Shown: one piece after another, positions 38,704 through 47,735 of the stretch
Layout: each line of letters begins with the position of its first letter
How positions within the stretch are numbered: position 1 is the stretch's first letter
From: Sphingomonas panni
GTDB lineage: Bacteria; Pseudomonadota; Alphaproteobacteria; Sphingomonadales; Sphingomonadaceae
Reading direction: 5' to 3'
Assembly: GCF_022664435.1 (NCBI RefSeq)
Contig: NZ_JAKREU010000002.1
Coordinates: forward strand, 248,001-312,000
Length of the DNA stretch: 64,000 bases
Translations under genes and position numbers: made by a program
The notes under the pieces: model-generated
Databases searched by the model: none
Told to the model about the DNA's origin: nothing
What the model saw: the letters and a program-made list of their open reading frames with translations, nothing else

Positions 38704-39084
38704 TTACGCCTTTTTGCGTGCCCGCTTGGGGGCGGCGGCGGCTTCAGCGTCTTCTTCCTCGTCGGGCGCTTCCTCGCCGGCTTCGGTCAGCGCCTCGCCC
38801 AGTGCGCGCAGCTTTTCCTGCTGCTTGTCCGACTTCTCGGCGATTTTGGTCGTAGCTGCCCCCAGGCGGTGGAGCAGATCGTGGACGCGGTCGCTGTCCG
38901 GCGCGTCCTTTTCCAGTTGCTTGCGCAGCGAGGCGAGGTCGCGCAGAATGCCCTTGGCGCCCGGCACATCGGTATCGGCGAGCGCGGCTTCCCAATCCTC
39001 GATCATCGTCGCGCCCTTGGCGGGCTTGGTCTCGTCCAGTCCGCGATTGATCGCGTTCATCGTTCCGGCGAATTTAACGGCCAT
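38704..39084 (-). CDS. Hypothetical charged coiled-coil protein
   Basis: A 126-residue protein starting MAVKFAGTMNAINRGLDETKPAKG, followed by helices with heptad character (GILRDLASLRKQLEKDAPDSDRVHDLLHRLGAATTKIAEKSDKQQEKLRALGEALTEAGEE), a run of acidic residues and a lysine/arginine-rich end (PKRARKKA). The basic C-terminus could bind nucleic acid. GGAG precedes ATG 39084. A longer frame upstream is read from repeat DNA and is not used. Not recognised as a named family. Confidence 0.72.
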   Translation of the reverse strand: MAVKFAGTMNAINRGLDETKPAKGATMIEDWEAALADTDVPGAKGILRDLASLRKQLEKDAPDSDRVHDLLHRLGAATTKIAEKSDKQQEKLRALGEALTEAGEEAPDEEEDAEAAAAPKRARKKA

Positions 39085-39267
39085 GGTCAGGCTCCTCGAA
39101 CGGCAGCTGCACGCGCAGCCGCCGGACAACGAGCGAGCGCAGACCGGGGGCCGGCGGAATCCAACTATTTGTTTTTGCTGAGGTTCGGAACCTTGGCCGA
39201 ACGGTGCCGTACTGTGCGTTCGATGGGGAGGCACCCGCGCCCACGACGTTCCCAAAGCCCTTAAGGT

Positions 39268-39359
39268 CGTACCCCGGCGGAGGCCGGGGTCCAGTTGGGA
39301 AGGCCTTTCCACTAGCTAGGAGCGTCCCCCAACTAGACCCCGGCCTCCGCCGGGGTACG
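39268..39359. repeat. Two-armed palindrome with 32-bp arms
   Basis: Arms 39268-39299 and 39328-39359 are complementary with one mismatch and a 28-base spacer. It lies in the 330-bp gap 39085-39414 between the coiled-coil protein and the SDR gene, where nothing else was recognised. Confidence 0.9.
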
Positions 39360-39414
39360 GGAAAATGACCCGACCACGGTCGCGCCATCACCCGGCGACC
39401 GGTTCAAGGCACCA

Positions 39415-40122
39415 TCAATCGACGCGGATGCGGGTGCCGCTATCGAAGCCATCGGTCATCAGCTTCACGATCGCGTCGGCAACGCGTTCGGGCGGCTTCA
39501 CCGATTGCGGGTCCTCGCCGGGATAGGCGCGCTCGCGCATCTTCGTCCGGGTCGCACCGGGATCGACGATCGCGGTGCGGACCGGAGAGATATTCGCCAT
39601 TTCGAGGCCGTAGCTGGCGATGATATTGTCGAACGCGGCTTTCGACGCGCCGTACATGCCCCAATAGGCACGCGGGGCGGCACCGACCGACGAGGTGACG
39701 CCGACCACCTTGCCCGCCCGTGCAAGGCGCAGCATCGGCGAGAAGGCGGCGATCAGCGCGGCATTGGCGGTGACGTTCAACGCCATCACCTTGTCGAATT
39801 CCTTCAGGTCGAACGACGGCACCGGCCCCAGCGTGCCGAGTGCACCGGCGTTCAGGACCAACATGTCGAGCGCGCGCCAGCGGTCGGCGATGGCCGACAC
39901 GAGCTGTGGAATGGCGGTCAGGTCGTACAGATCGATCGGCGCGATGGTGGCGGAACCGCCCGCCGCATAGATCGCGTCCTCGACCTCCTCCAGCCCGCCG
40001 GTCGTGCGCGCGGTGAGGATGATATGCGCGCCCTCCGCCGCCAGTGCGATGGCGGTGGCGGCACCGATCCCCCGGCTGGCACCCGTGACGAGCGCCAGCT
40101 GCCCCTTCAACCGATCGCTCAT
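39415..40122 (-). CDS. Short-chain dehydrogenase/reductase
   Basis: A 235-residue SDR. Cofactor motif LVTGASRGIGAATAIALAAEGAHIILTAR, NAGALG, the catalytic serine in GVTSSVGAAPRAYWGMYGASKAAFDNII with Y and K in the YxxxK pattern, and PGATRTKMR. Substrate unknown. The ATG overlaps the purF stop by four bases (ATGA), so the two are co-transcribed, as seen in many alphaproteobacteria. Confidence 0.93.
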   Translation of the reverse strand: MSDRLKGQLALVTGASRGIGAATAIALAAEGAHIILTARTTGGLEEVEDAIYAAGGSATIAPIDLYDLTAIPQLVSAIADRWRALDMLVLNAGALGTLGPVPSFDLKEFDKVMALNVTANAALIAAFSPMLRLARAGKVVGVTSSVGAAPRAYWGMYGASKAAFDNIIASYGLEMANISPVRTAIVDPGATRTKMRERAYPGEDPQSVKPPERVADAIVKLMTDGFDSGTRIRVD

Positions 40123-41579
40123 CCGACGCGTTCGGCCAGCACCGCGAGCTGATCGACCGAGGTCGTCTCGTCCTGATCGGTCAGCGGCGTGGGATAGTCG
40201 CCGGTGAAGCACGCGTCGCAATATTTCGGACGCACCGAGGTCCGGTTCACTTCGCCAAGCGCCCGATACAGGCCGTCGATCGAGATGAAGGCGAGGCTGT
40301 CGGCCTGGATATAATCGGTCATGCCGTCCAGATCATATTTCGCCGCCAGCAGCTTCGCGCGTTCGGGCGTGTCGACGCCGTAGAAGCAGGAATGGCGCGT
40401 CGGCGGCGACGCGATGCGCATATGGACCTCCGCCGCGCCGGCATCGCGCATCATCTGCACGATCTTCAGCGAGGTGGTACCGCGCACGATCGAATCGTCG
40501 ACCAGCACGATGCGCTTGCCCTCGATCAGCTTGCGGTTGGCATTGTGCTTCAGCTTCACGCCCAGATGGCGGACCTTGTCGCCCGGCTGGATGAAGGTGC
40601 GGCCGACATAGTGCGAGCGGATGATGCCCAGTTCGAACGGAATGCCCGAGGCCTGCGCATAGCCGATCGCGGCCGGTACGCCCGAATCGGGCACCGGGAT
40701 GACCAGATCGGCCTCGACCGGGTCCTCCTGCGCCAGTTCGGCACCGATCGCCTTGCGCACCGAATAGATCGAGCGGTCTTCGCTGATCGAATCGGGACGC
40801 GAGAAATAGACCCATTCGAAGATGCAGGGACGTGGGGACAGCGGCGCGAACGGCCGGATCGAGCGGAGTTCGCCGTTCGATACGATCACCAGCTCGCCCG
40901 GTTCGACCTCGCGGACGAATTCCGCGCCGACCACGTCGAGCGCGACGGTTTCCGACGCGAAGATATAGGCGTCGTCGCCGAGCTTGCCCATCACCAGCGG
41001 ACGGATGCCGAGCGGATCGCGGCAGGCGATCATCCCCTCCGGCGTCATGCAGATCAGCGAATAGGCTCCCTCGACCTGCTTCAGCGCATCGATGAACCGG
41101 TCGAGCAGCGTCCGGTAGTTGGACGTCGCCACCAGATGGATGATGACTTCGGTGTCACTGGTCGACTGAAAGATCGAGCCGGTACGGACCAGATCCTTGC
41201 GCAGCCGCATGGCGTTGGAAAGATTGCCGTTATGCGCCACCGCAAAGCCGCCCGACGCCAGTTCGGCATAGAGCGGCTGGATGTTGCGGTTCGACGTCTC
41301 GCCGGTGGTCGAATAGCGGACATGGCCGCAGGCGGTGGCGCCGGGCAGCGATTCGATCACGTCGGGACGGTCGAAATTGCCCGCGACATGGCCCTGCGCG
41401 CGCTGGGTATGGAACATCGCCCCGTCCCAGCTGCAGATGCCGGCCGCTTCCTGGCCACGGTGCTGGAGTGCGTGGAGGCCGAGCGCCACGAGCGCCGCAG
41501 CGCCGTCCGCGCCGGAAACACCGAAGATGCCGCATTCTTCACGCAGCTTGTCGTCGTCGAATGGATGGGTGGTGAACAT
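40119..41579 (-). CDS. purF: Amidophosphoribosyltransferase
   Basis: A 486-residue enzyme making phosphoribosylamine, the first committed step of purine synthesis. The glutaminase nucleophile is the cysteine in EECGIFGVSG (C16), which implies removal of a short propeptide. It also has LQHRGQEAAGI, HNGNLSNAMRLR, and the PRPP-binding loop KRIVLVDDSIVRGTTS. Start ATG 41579 is chosen for the usual N-terminus. The upstream frame overlaps hisI antisense. Divergent from hisI across a 114-bp gap. Confidence 0.97.
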   Translation of the reverse strand: MFTTHPFDDDKLREECGIFGVSGADGAAALVALGLHALQHRGQEAAGICSWDGAMFHTQRAQGHVAGNFDRPDVIESLPGATACGHVRYSTTGETSNRNIQPLYAELASGGFAVAHNGNLSNAMRLRKDLVRTGSIFQSTSDTEVIIHLVATSNYRTLLDRFIDALKQVEGAYSLICMTPEGMIACRDPLGIRPLVMGKLGDDAYIFASETVALDVVGAEFVREVEPGELVIVSNGELRSIRPFAPLSPRPCIFEWVYFSRPDSISEDRSIYSVRKAIGAELAQEDPVEADLVIPVPDSGVPAAIGYAQASGIPFELGIIRSHYVGRTFIQPGDKVRHLGVKLKHNANRKLIEGKRIVLVDDSIVRGTTSLKIVQMMRDAGAAEVHMRIASPPTRHSCFYGVDTPERAKLLAAKYDLDGMTDYIQADSLAFISIDGLYRALGEVNRTSVRPKYCDACFTGDYPTPLTDQDETTSVDQLAVLAERVG

Positions 41580-41693
41580 AGGCCCTTCCGGGGATAAGCG
41601 TGTCACGCGGCTGCCATATAGGTAGGCTGAATCGATTTGTCGCCCTTTGATCGTCGATTGCGGCGGAACCATGTTCGGCGATAGGGGTTGCGC

Positions 41694-42053
41694 ATGGCTT
41701 CGCGCGATACCGGACTGACCCTGAACCCCAAATATGATGCCGACGGTCTGCTGACCGCAGTGTGCGTCGATGCCGACAGCGGCGCGCCGTTGATGGTGGC
41801 GCACATGAACGCCGATGCGCTGCGGCTGACGATCGATACCGGCGAGGCGACCTTCTGGTCACGGAGTCGCGCGGCGATCTGGAAGAAGGGCGAGACGTCG
41901 GGCAACGTGCTGCGCGTCGTGGAGCTGCGGATCGATTGCGATCAGGATGCTTTGTGGGTCCGCTGTGTCCCCGCCGGACCCGCGTGCCATACCGGGGCGG
42001 ACAGCTGCTTCTTTCGCCGGATCGAGGGCGATCGGCTGGTGCCGGTGGCATGA
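41694..42053 (+). CDS. hisI: Phosphoribosyl-AMP cyclohydrolase
   Basis: A 119-residue stand-alone HisI, hydrolysing phosphoribosyl-AMP in histidine synthesis. It shows [71 protein letters not shown] with the zinc cysteines. AGGGG lies seven bases upstream of ATG 41694, whereas the in-frame TTG two codons earlier is within that spacing. The stop overlaps the downstream lipoprotein ATG (ATGA). Confidence 0.96.
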   Translation: MASRDTGLTLNPKYDADGLLTAVCVDADSGAPLMVAHMNADALRLTIDTGEATFWSRSRAAIWKKGETSGNVLRVVELRIDCDQDALWVRCVPAGPACHTGADSCFFRRIEGDRLVPVA

Positions 42054-42523
42054 GGAGGTGGGCGGCGGCCCTGCTGTTGCTGGCAGGCTGTTCGCAAGGG
42101 GCCGCCCCCGTACCCGAGCCGGAAGGGGCCGCACTGGAGGAAGCAGCGGTCGCGCGCGGCGTGGTGCGCGATGCCGCGACCGCCGAACCGGAGGGACTGT
42201 ATGCGCGCGAAGGCGACCGGCTGTGCGTCACGGGACAGCGGATCGGCGCGTTCGTCGATTATGGCGAGGCGAACGGATGCAGCGCGCGCGGGCGGTTCGT
42301 CCGCGATGGCGAACGGCTGCGGGTCGATTTCGGCAAGGGCTGTACGTTCGAGGCCGGGTTCGACGGCGATGCGGTGCGCTTTCCGGGGGCGTTGCCCGAT
42401 GGGTGCGAGTCGGCGTGTCGCGGGCGGGCGTCGCTGTCGGGGCTGCGGTTCGACCGGTTGAGCGAGAGCGGGTCGGAGGCGGCGGCGCTGCGCGATCCGG
42501 CGGGCCGGGGGTTGTGCGGGTAG
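42050..42523 (+). CDS. Hypothetical lipoprotein
   Basis: A 157-residue protein with a lipobox ([15 protein letters not shown], lipidated Cys at 14). The body has several cysteines ([33 protein letters not shown]) that could form disulfides, and no recognised domain. Translationally coupled to hisI by ATGA, but no functional link to histidine synthesis is evident. Confidence 0.78.
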   Translation: MRRWAAALLLLAGCSQGAAPVPEPEGAALEEAAVARGVVRDAATAEPEGLYAREGDRLCVTGQRIGAFVDYGEANGCSARGRFVRDGERLRVDFGKGCTFEAGFDGDAVRFPGALPDGCESACRGRASLSGLRFDRLSESGSEAAALRDPAGRGLCG

Positions 42524-42546
42524 GTACCGGCTCCCCTCCCCGCGCA

Positions 42547-42631
42547 CGTCATCCCAGCGAAGGCTGGGATCTCCCGGTTGGTTGGCGTGACGTGCTGCCA
42601 CGGGGAGGTCCCAGCCTGCGCTGGGGCGACG
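42547..42631. repeat. Two-armed palindrome between the lipoprotein and photolyase genes
   Basis: Arms 42547-42570 and 42608-42631 are mostly complementary with a 37-base spacer. The arms closely resemble those of the element inside pccA (CCCAGCGAAGGCTGGG core). It occupies most of the 141-bp gap between two convergent stop codons. Confidence 0.87.
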
Positions 42632-42664
42632 TTTTGCGGCGGGCGGGGTTAGGATAGCGGCTGG

Positions 42665-44029
42665 TCAAATCCCCCGTGCTGCCGCCAGCGCGCGCTCCCG
42701 CGCCTCGCGATGCTCGATGATCTTTTCGGGATAGTCTTTCGGCCGGCACCCCGCCGCCTCCGGGTCGTGGATCGCCGCGTCCGACAGCTTTGCCAGTTCG
42801 GGCACCCAGCGCCGGATATAGTCGGCGGCGTCGAATTTCTCGGACTGGGTCAGCGGCGCCATGATCCGCCCGAACATGTTCGAATCGACACCGGTGCCGG
42901 CGACCCATTGCCAGTTGACCGCATTGTTTCCGAAATCGGCATCGACCAGACAGTCCCAATACCAGCGCTCGCCCTCACGCCAGTCGATCAACAGATGCTT
43001 GATGAGGAAGGAGGCGGCGATCATCCGCACGCGATTGTGCATCCAGCCGACCTGCCATAGCTGGCGCATTCCGGCATCGACGATCGGATAGCCGGTGCGG
43101 CCCTGCTGCCATGCCTTCAGATCGCGCTTCGCCGCTGCGTCGCTGCGCCATTTGAGCTTGTCGTACCGCGGACGACCATTGGCATCGGCATAGTCGGGCA
43201 TCGAGAGGATGACGCCGCTGGCGAAATCGCGCCACGCCAGTTCCTTGCGATAGGTCGTCAGGCTGTCTCCCTGCCCGTCCAGCGCCGCCCAGACCTGTCG
43301 CGGCGAAATCTCGCCATGGTGGAGATGGGGCGACAGGTTGGAGCTACCGTCGACCGAAGGCAGGTTGCGAGCGGTGTCATAGTCGTCGAGCCGATCCGCG
43401 AAGGATTTCAGCGCCTCGTGCGCGCCGTTCTCGCCCGGCTGCCATGCCTTGCCGAACGCGGCCGACCAGTCGGGCTTGGTCGGCAGCAGGTCCCAGTCGG
43501 CGAGCTTGTCGGACTTGGGCCATTTGGACGGTGCCGGTATCGCGCGCGGCATGGCCACGGGGTCCTCGGGCGGCAGCATCTGGTTCAGCGCCTTCCAGAA
43601 GGACGAATAGATTTTGAACATCCCGCCCGAACCGGTGCGGACGCTTTCTGGCGGGCGGAGGTGGTTACCGTCGTGGAGGACCAGCGTATCCTCCAGTGCC
43701 TCTTGCGCCTTTACCCACCAGGGTTCGTAATGACGCATCGCGTGGATGCGGGTCGCCCCGGTTTCTTTCATCAGCCTGCGCAATTCGGCCACGGCCTCGC
43801 CCCGCCGCAGGATCAGGCGCGAGTCCTTGGCCCGCAGCGATTCGTCGAACGACGCAAGGCTGTAATGCAGCCACCAGCGCTGCGCCCCGCCGATCGCCCA
43901 GTCGCCCGGACTCTTCTCGTCGAGGATATAGACCGGGATCACGACCCCCTCCTCGATCGCGGCACGGAGCGCGGGTTGATCGCGCAGACGGAGGTCCTGG
44001 CGGAGCCAGAGCAGGACGGGATCGGTCAT
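42665..44029 (-). CDS. phrB: Deoxyribodipyrimidine photo-lyase
   Basis: A 454-residue FAD flavoprotein that repairs UV-induced cyclobutane dimers with light. N-terminal antenna domain begins PVLLWLRQDLRLRDQPAL. The C-terminal FAD domain has NLSPHLHHGEISPRQVWAAL, ELAWRDFASGVILSMPDYA, GRTGYPIVDAGMRQLWQVGWMHNRVRMIAASFLIKHLLIDWREGERWYWDCLVDADFGNNAVNWQWVAGTGVD, including the electron-transfer tryptophans. Class I CPD photolyase is most likely. It is followed within ten bases by the HDAC-like gene end on the same strand. Confidence 0.96.
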   Translation of the reverse strand: MTDPVLLWLRQDLRLRDQPALRAAIEEGVVIPVYILDEKSPGDWAIGGAQRWWLHYSLASFDESLRAKDSRLILRRGEAVAELRRLMKETGATRIHAMRHYEPWWVKAQEALEDTLVLHDGNHLRPPESVRTGSGGMFKIYSSFWKALNQMLPPEDPVAMPRAIPAPSKWPKSDKLADWDLLPTKPDWSAAFGKAWQPGENGAHEALKSFADRLDDYDTARNLPSVDGSSNLSPHLHHGEISPRQVWAALDGQGDSLTTYRKELAWRDFASGVILSMPDYADANGRPRYDKLKWRSDAAAKRDLKAWQQGRTGYPIVDAGMRQLWQVGWMHNRVRMIAASFLIKHLLIDWREGERWYWDCLVDADFGNNAVNWQWVAGTGVDSNMFGRIMAPLTQSEKFDAADYIRRWVPELAKLSDAAIHDPEAAGCRPKDYPEKIIEHREARERALAAARGI

Positions 44030-44038
44030 CGAATGACG

Positions 44039-44947
44039 TTACGCGCGCGCGACGATCCCGGTTCCCTCCGCCACCGCGACGATCGATGCGACGTGCCGGC
44101 GCGATACCTCCAGCAGGTCGCCATAGCCGCCGCCCAGCGCACTCGCGATCGGCAGGCCGCGAGTCCGAGCAAGCCGCCCGATCCAGCGGTCGCGTTCGTT
44201 CAGGCCCTGCTGCGTCAGCGACAGGCGGCCCAGACGATCGTCTGCGAAGGGATCGACCCCGGCCTGATACAAGAGCAACGTCGGCGCGAAGCTGTCGATC
44301 AGCGGGACCAATGTTGCTTCCAGGGTCGTCAGATATTGATCATCGCCCACGCCGTCCGGCAGGGGCACGTCGAGCGTCGACACTGCCTTTCGCGCCGGAA
44401 AGTTCTTTTCGGCATGGATCGAATAGGTGGCGAGATTGGTCCGGCCGGCGAGCAGCGAGGCGGTGCCGTCACCCTGATGCACATCGACATCGACCACCAG
44501 CACCCGCTCGCACACCCCCTCCTCGACCAGCCGGTTGGCGGCGATGGCGAGGTCGTTGAACACGCAATAGCCCGCCCCGGTATCGGCCAGCGCATGGTGG
44601 CTGCCCCCGGCGGTATTGGCGGCATAGCCGCGCTGCATCGCGACCAGCGCGGCGGCATAGGTGCCGCCTGGCACCGCTTGCGCGCGGAGTGCCATCGGCG
44701 GCGTGACGGCGAAGCCGATGCGGCGTTCCTTGTGCGGCGGCACGCGCGCCTCGATCACCTCGGCGACATAGAGGTCGTCATGCACCGCCTCGATCCACGC
44801 GCGCGGCATCGGATCGCAGCCGTGCCAGTCGACCGCCTCGCCCATGTCGAGCAGCAGGTCGCGGACAAGGCCGTTCTTGCCCCAGCGATAGCGGCTGCCG
44901 GGCGGGCTTTCGGCGACATAGTGGGGATGGTGGACGACGGGGATCAC
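44039..44947 (-). CDS. Histone-deacetylase-like hydrolase
   Basis: A 302-residue zinc hydrolase of the arginase/deacetylase superfamily (class II HDAC/acetoin-utilisation type). Zinc-site motifs are GSHHALADTGAGYCVFNDLAIAA, VLVVDVDVHQGDGTASLL and YQAGVDPFADDRLGRL, with the final ASALGGGY. Bacterial members deacetylate small molecules such as acetylpolyamines or proteins. Start is unsettled: GTG 44947 gives VIPVVHHPHYVAE, a normal N-terminus, but without a clear ribosome site. Divergent from rppH. Confidence 0.88.
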   Translation of the reverse strand: MIPVVHHPHYVAESPPGSRYRWGKNGLVRDLLLDMGEAVDWHGCDPMPRAWIEAVHDDLYVAEVIEARVPPHKERRIGFAVTPPMALRAQAVPGGTYAAALVAMQRGYAANTAGGSHHALADTGAGYCVFNDLAIAANRLVEEGVCERVLVVDVDVHQGDGTASLLAGRTNLATYSIHAEKNFPARKAVSTLDVPLPDGVGDDQYLTTLEATLVPLIDSFAPTLLLYQAGVDPFADDRLGRLSLTQQGLNERDRWIGRLARTRGLPIASALGGGYGDLLEVSRRHVASIVAVAEGTGIVARA

Positions 44948-45010
44948 TTGCAGACAGATAAGAAGCCGTTGCGCCTCGCAAAAGCCATGGGCTCGCGATA
45001 GGAAGCGGCG

Positions 45011-45490
45011 ATGGACAAGACCGCCCTCCCCTATCGCCCCTGTGCAGGTGTCATGCTGCTGAACCGTGACGGACAGGTGTTCGTCGGCCAACGGCTCGAT
45101 TCGATGTTGGAGGCATGGCAGATGCCGCAGGGCGGGATCGACGAGGGCGAAGCGCCGCTCGATGCCGCAATCCGCGAGTTGCGCGAGGAGACGGGCGTGG
45201 CCGCCGACAAGGTGCGGCTGATCGCCGAAAGCCCGGACGAACTTTTCTACGACCTGCCCGACGACATGATCGGCAAGATCTGGAAAGGGAAATGGCGGGG
45301 ACAGCGGCAGCGCTGGTTCCTGTTCGCGTTCGACGGTACCGACGCCGATATCGACATCCAGACGCCCGAGCCGGAGTTCCGCGCATGGCGCTGGGCGCAG
45401 CCCGCCGACCTGCCGTCGATGATCGTGCCGTTCAAGAAGGCGCTGTACGAACAGGTGCTGGCCGGGTTCGCCCAGCATCTGCGTCGGTGA
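45011..45490 (+). CDS. rppH: RNA pyrophosphohydrolase (Nudix)
   Basis: A 159-residue Nudix hydrolase that removes pyrophosphate from mRNA 5' ends, starting decay. The Nudix box GGIDEGEAPLDAAIRELREETG is complete, preceded by YRPCAGVMLLNRDGQVFVGQRLD and followed by KIWKGKWRGQRQRWFLF, typical of RppH. Start ATG with GGAAGCGG upstream. Confidence 0.94.
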   Translation: MDKTALPYRPCAGVMLLNRDGQVFVGQRLDSMLEAWQMPQGGIDEGEAPLDAAIRELREETGVAADKVRLIAESPDELFYDLPDDMIGKIWKGKWRGQRQRWFLFAFDGTDADIDIQTPEPEFRAWRWAQPADLPSMIVPFKKALYEQVLAGFAQHLRR

Positions 45491-45551
45491 ACCGCCTTGA
45501 TGCCGCGATGAACCGTTCAGCCTCCATCCACGCCATCGGCTATAGCGGGCG

Positions 45552-46451
45552 GTGATGCCGAACCCCGCGATCCTCCTGCCGCTTGGCCTGTATTTCGCGG
45601 AGCCGCCGCCCGAGCCGGACCTGCCGATCGAAATCCGCACGATGCTGGAAGAGGCGATGGCGTCGGGCAACGACAACGACGTGGCGACGATCGTCCGCTA
45701 TGCCCGCAAGGCCGCGCCGAAACATTCGCAGAAGATCGCCGAACTGGCGTCGCACTACACGTCCGAACGGACCGAAAAGACCGAAAAGCGCCTGCGGACC
45801 GCATCGTTCGGCGCGCTCATCAAGGGCCGGGCCGAGATCGGCGGCTGGGTCAATGGCGGCAATTCGGACAGTTTGGGTGTCACCGCCATCCTCGATCTGT
45901 CGCGCGAGGGATATCGCTGGCGCCACAAGCTGAAGCTGCAGGCGGATTATCAGGAAAACAACAATATCCCGACGCGCGAACATTATCTCGCCGCGTTCGA
46001 ACCGAACTACAAGGTCGATGACCGGCTCTATGTCTACGGGGCCGCGCAGTATGAATCGGACAAGTTCTTCGGTTATTACGACCGTTATTCGGCGTCGAGC
46101 GGTGCGGGCTATACCGTCGTCGCCAAGGGGCCAGTGACGCTCGACCTCGAACTGGGTCCGGCGTTTCGCTATACCTCGTTTACGACCGGCAGCGTGGAGC
46201 GCAACCTTGCCGCGCGCGGATCGGTTGATTTCGACTGGCGGATGACGCCCGCGCTGACGCTGCGACAGGATACCTCGGCCTATCTGCAGGATGCGAACAG
46301 CACGGTCACCAGCCTGACGGCGGTCGACGCCAAGCTGCTGGGGCCATTGTCGGCGCGGCTGTCGTACAATGTGCAGTTCGAAAGCCGCCCGCCGGTCGGG
46401 CGGGTCAATGCCGATACGACCGGGCGGGCGTCGCTGGTCTACGCTTTCTGA
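45552..46451 (+). CDS. DUF481 outer-membrane-type protein
   Basis: A 299-residue protein whose second half (about residues 95-299) is the DUF481 barrel-like domain: AEIGGWVNGGNSDSLGVTAILDLSREGYRWRHKLKLQADYQENN and repeated strands to the final RASLVYAF, an outer-membrane terminus ending in aromatic F. The N-terminal part has a helix with charged residues. The N-terminus (MPNPAILLPLGLYFAEPPPEP) is a weak signal sequence. GTG 45552 or ATG 45555 may start it. Function unknown. Confidence 0.85.
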   Translation: MMPNPAILLPLGLYFAEPPPEPDLPIEIRTMLEEAMASGNDNDVATIVRYARKAAPKHSQKIAELASHYTSERTEKTEKRLRTASFGALIKGRAEIGGWVNGGNSDSLGVTAILDLSREGYRWRHKLKLQADYQENNNIPTREHYLAAFEPNYKVDDRLYVYGAAQYESDKFFGYYDRYSASSGAGYTVVAKGPVTLDLELGPAFRYTSFTTGSVERNLAARGSVDFDWRMTPALTLRQDTSAYLQDANSTVTSLTAVDAKLLGPLSARLSYNVQFESRPPVGRVNADTTGRASLVYAF

Positions 46452-46526
46452 GGCGCATTTCCGAAGAGTCCCCCCTGTCGACCACAAGAGGTTCCGTTTG
46501 ATACCGCATCGCTCTACAACCGCGCG

Positions 46527-47735
46527 ATGGACAGGATGACGATGGACGAGCGCCGTTCGATCGATGCGATCGATCAGGCGGCAATGCTGGCGGAGGTGGA
46601 ACAATGGGTCGCGGTGAACAGCGGCACGCGCAATGTCGCGGGGCTGAACACGGTGGCAGACATGCTGGCGGACAGTTTCGCCGCGTTGCCGGGGGAGGTG
46701 TCACTGATAGATCCCGATCCGGTCGAGACGGTCGAGCCTGATGGCACTATCCGCGCGATCGAGCATGGGCGGCACCTGCTGGTTCAGGTCCGACGGCAAG
46801 CTCCGGTGCGGATGCTGTTCACTGGTCATATGGACACGGTGTACGGCGAAACCCACGCGTTTCAGGCGATGCGCTATACCGATCCGAATACGCTGAACGG
46901 CCCCGGCGCGGCGGATATGAAGGGGGGCCTGTCGGTCATGCTGGCGGCGTTGCAGGCGGTCGAGGCGGGCGGGATCGGCGATCGCTTCGGCTATGACGTA
47001 ATGATCAATTCGGACGAGGAAACCGGCAGCTTTTCCTCCGCACGACTGATCGACCGCGTGGCGCGGGGCAAGGTCGCGGCCTTTACCTATGAGCCTGCCC
47101 TGCCCGACGGCACGCTGGCGGGGGCACGCGGCGGCACGGGCAATTTCTCGATCATCGTGACCGGGCGCAGTGCCCATGCCGGCCGCAACCCGGAAGAGGG
47201 ACGCAACGCCATCGTCGCCGCCGCCGACATCGCGCTTCGGCTGAACGCGGTGCGCGGGCCGCGACTGGCGGTGAATCCGGCGCGGATCGATGGCGGCGGG
47301 CCGAACAATGTCGTGCCCGACCATGCCGTGCTGCGCGTCAACTTCCGGCCGCACGGGCTGGACGAAATCGAGCGTGCCCGGTCGCAGATCGACGCGACGG
47401 TGGCGATGGTCGCCGCGCAGCATGACGTGACGGTCGCGGTCCATGGCAGCTTCAACCGCCCGCCCAAGCCGATCGATGCGGGCGCGGCGAAGCTGTTCGC
47501 GCTGGTGCAGCAGGCCGGGGCCGACCTGTCGATCCCGATCGCGTGGCGCGACACCGGCGGGGTGTGCGACGGCAACAACATCGCCGCAGCCGGCGTGCCG
47601 GTGATCGACACGATGGGCGTGCGCGGCGGCGCGATCCATTCGCCGCAAGAATATATGATCGTCGACAGCCTGGCCGAACGTGCCCGGCTGTCGGCGCTGA
47701 GCATTGCCCGCATCGTGGCACAGGGGGGATTGTGA
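46527..47735 (+). CDS. M20 hydrolase in the arginine succinyltransferase operon
   Basis: A 402-residue zinc peptidase/deacylase (M20 family). Metal motifs are FTGHMDTVYGE, LNGPGAADMKGGLSVML, NSDEETGSFSS, YEPALPDG and the late GAIHSPQEYM. The dimerisation domain lies at about residues 200-310. Its stop overlaps astA by four bases (GTGA), and astA overlaps astB, so the three form one operon. The family also contains ArgE/DapE-type deacylases, so a desuccinylase role like AstE is possible, but it is not an AstE orthologue. Confidence 0.88.
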   Translation: MDRMTMDERRSIDAIDQAAMLAEVEQWVAVNSGTRNVAGLNTVADMLADSFAALPGEVSLIDPDPVETVEPDGTIRAIEHGRHLLVQVRRQAPVRMLFTGHMDTVYGETHAFQAMRYTDPNTLNGPGAADMKGGLSVMLAALQAVEAGGIGDRFGYDVMINSDEETGSFSSARLIDRVARGKVAAFTYEPALPDGTLAGARGGTGNFSIIVTGRSAHAGRNPEEGRNAIVAAADIALRLNAVRGPRLAVNPARIDGGGPNNVVPDHAVLRVNFRPHGLDEIERARSQIDATVAMVAAQHDVTVAVHGSFNRPPKPIDAGAAKLFALVQQAGADLSIPIAWRDTGGVCDGNNIAAAGVPVIDTMGVRGGAIHSPQEYMIVDSLAERARLSALSIARIVAQGGL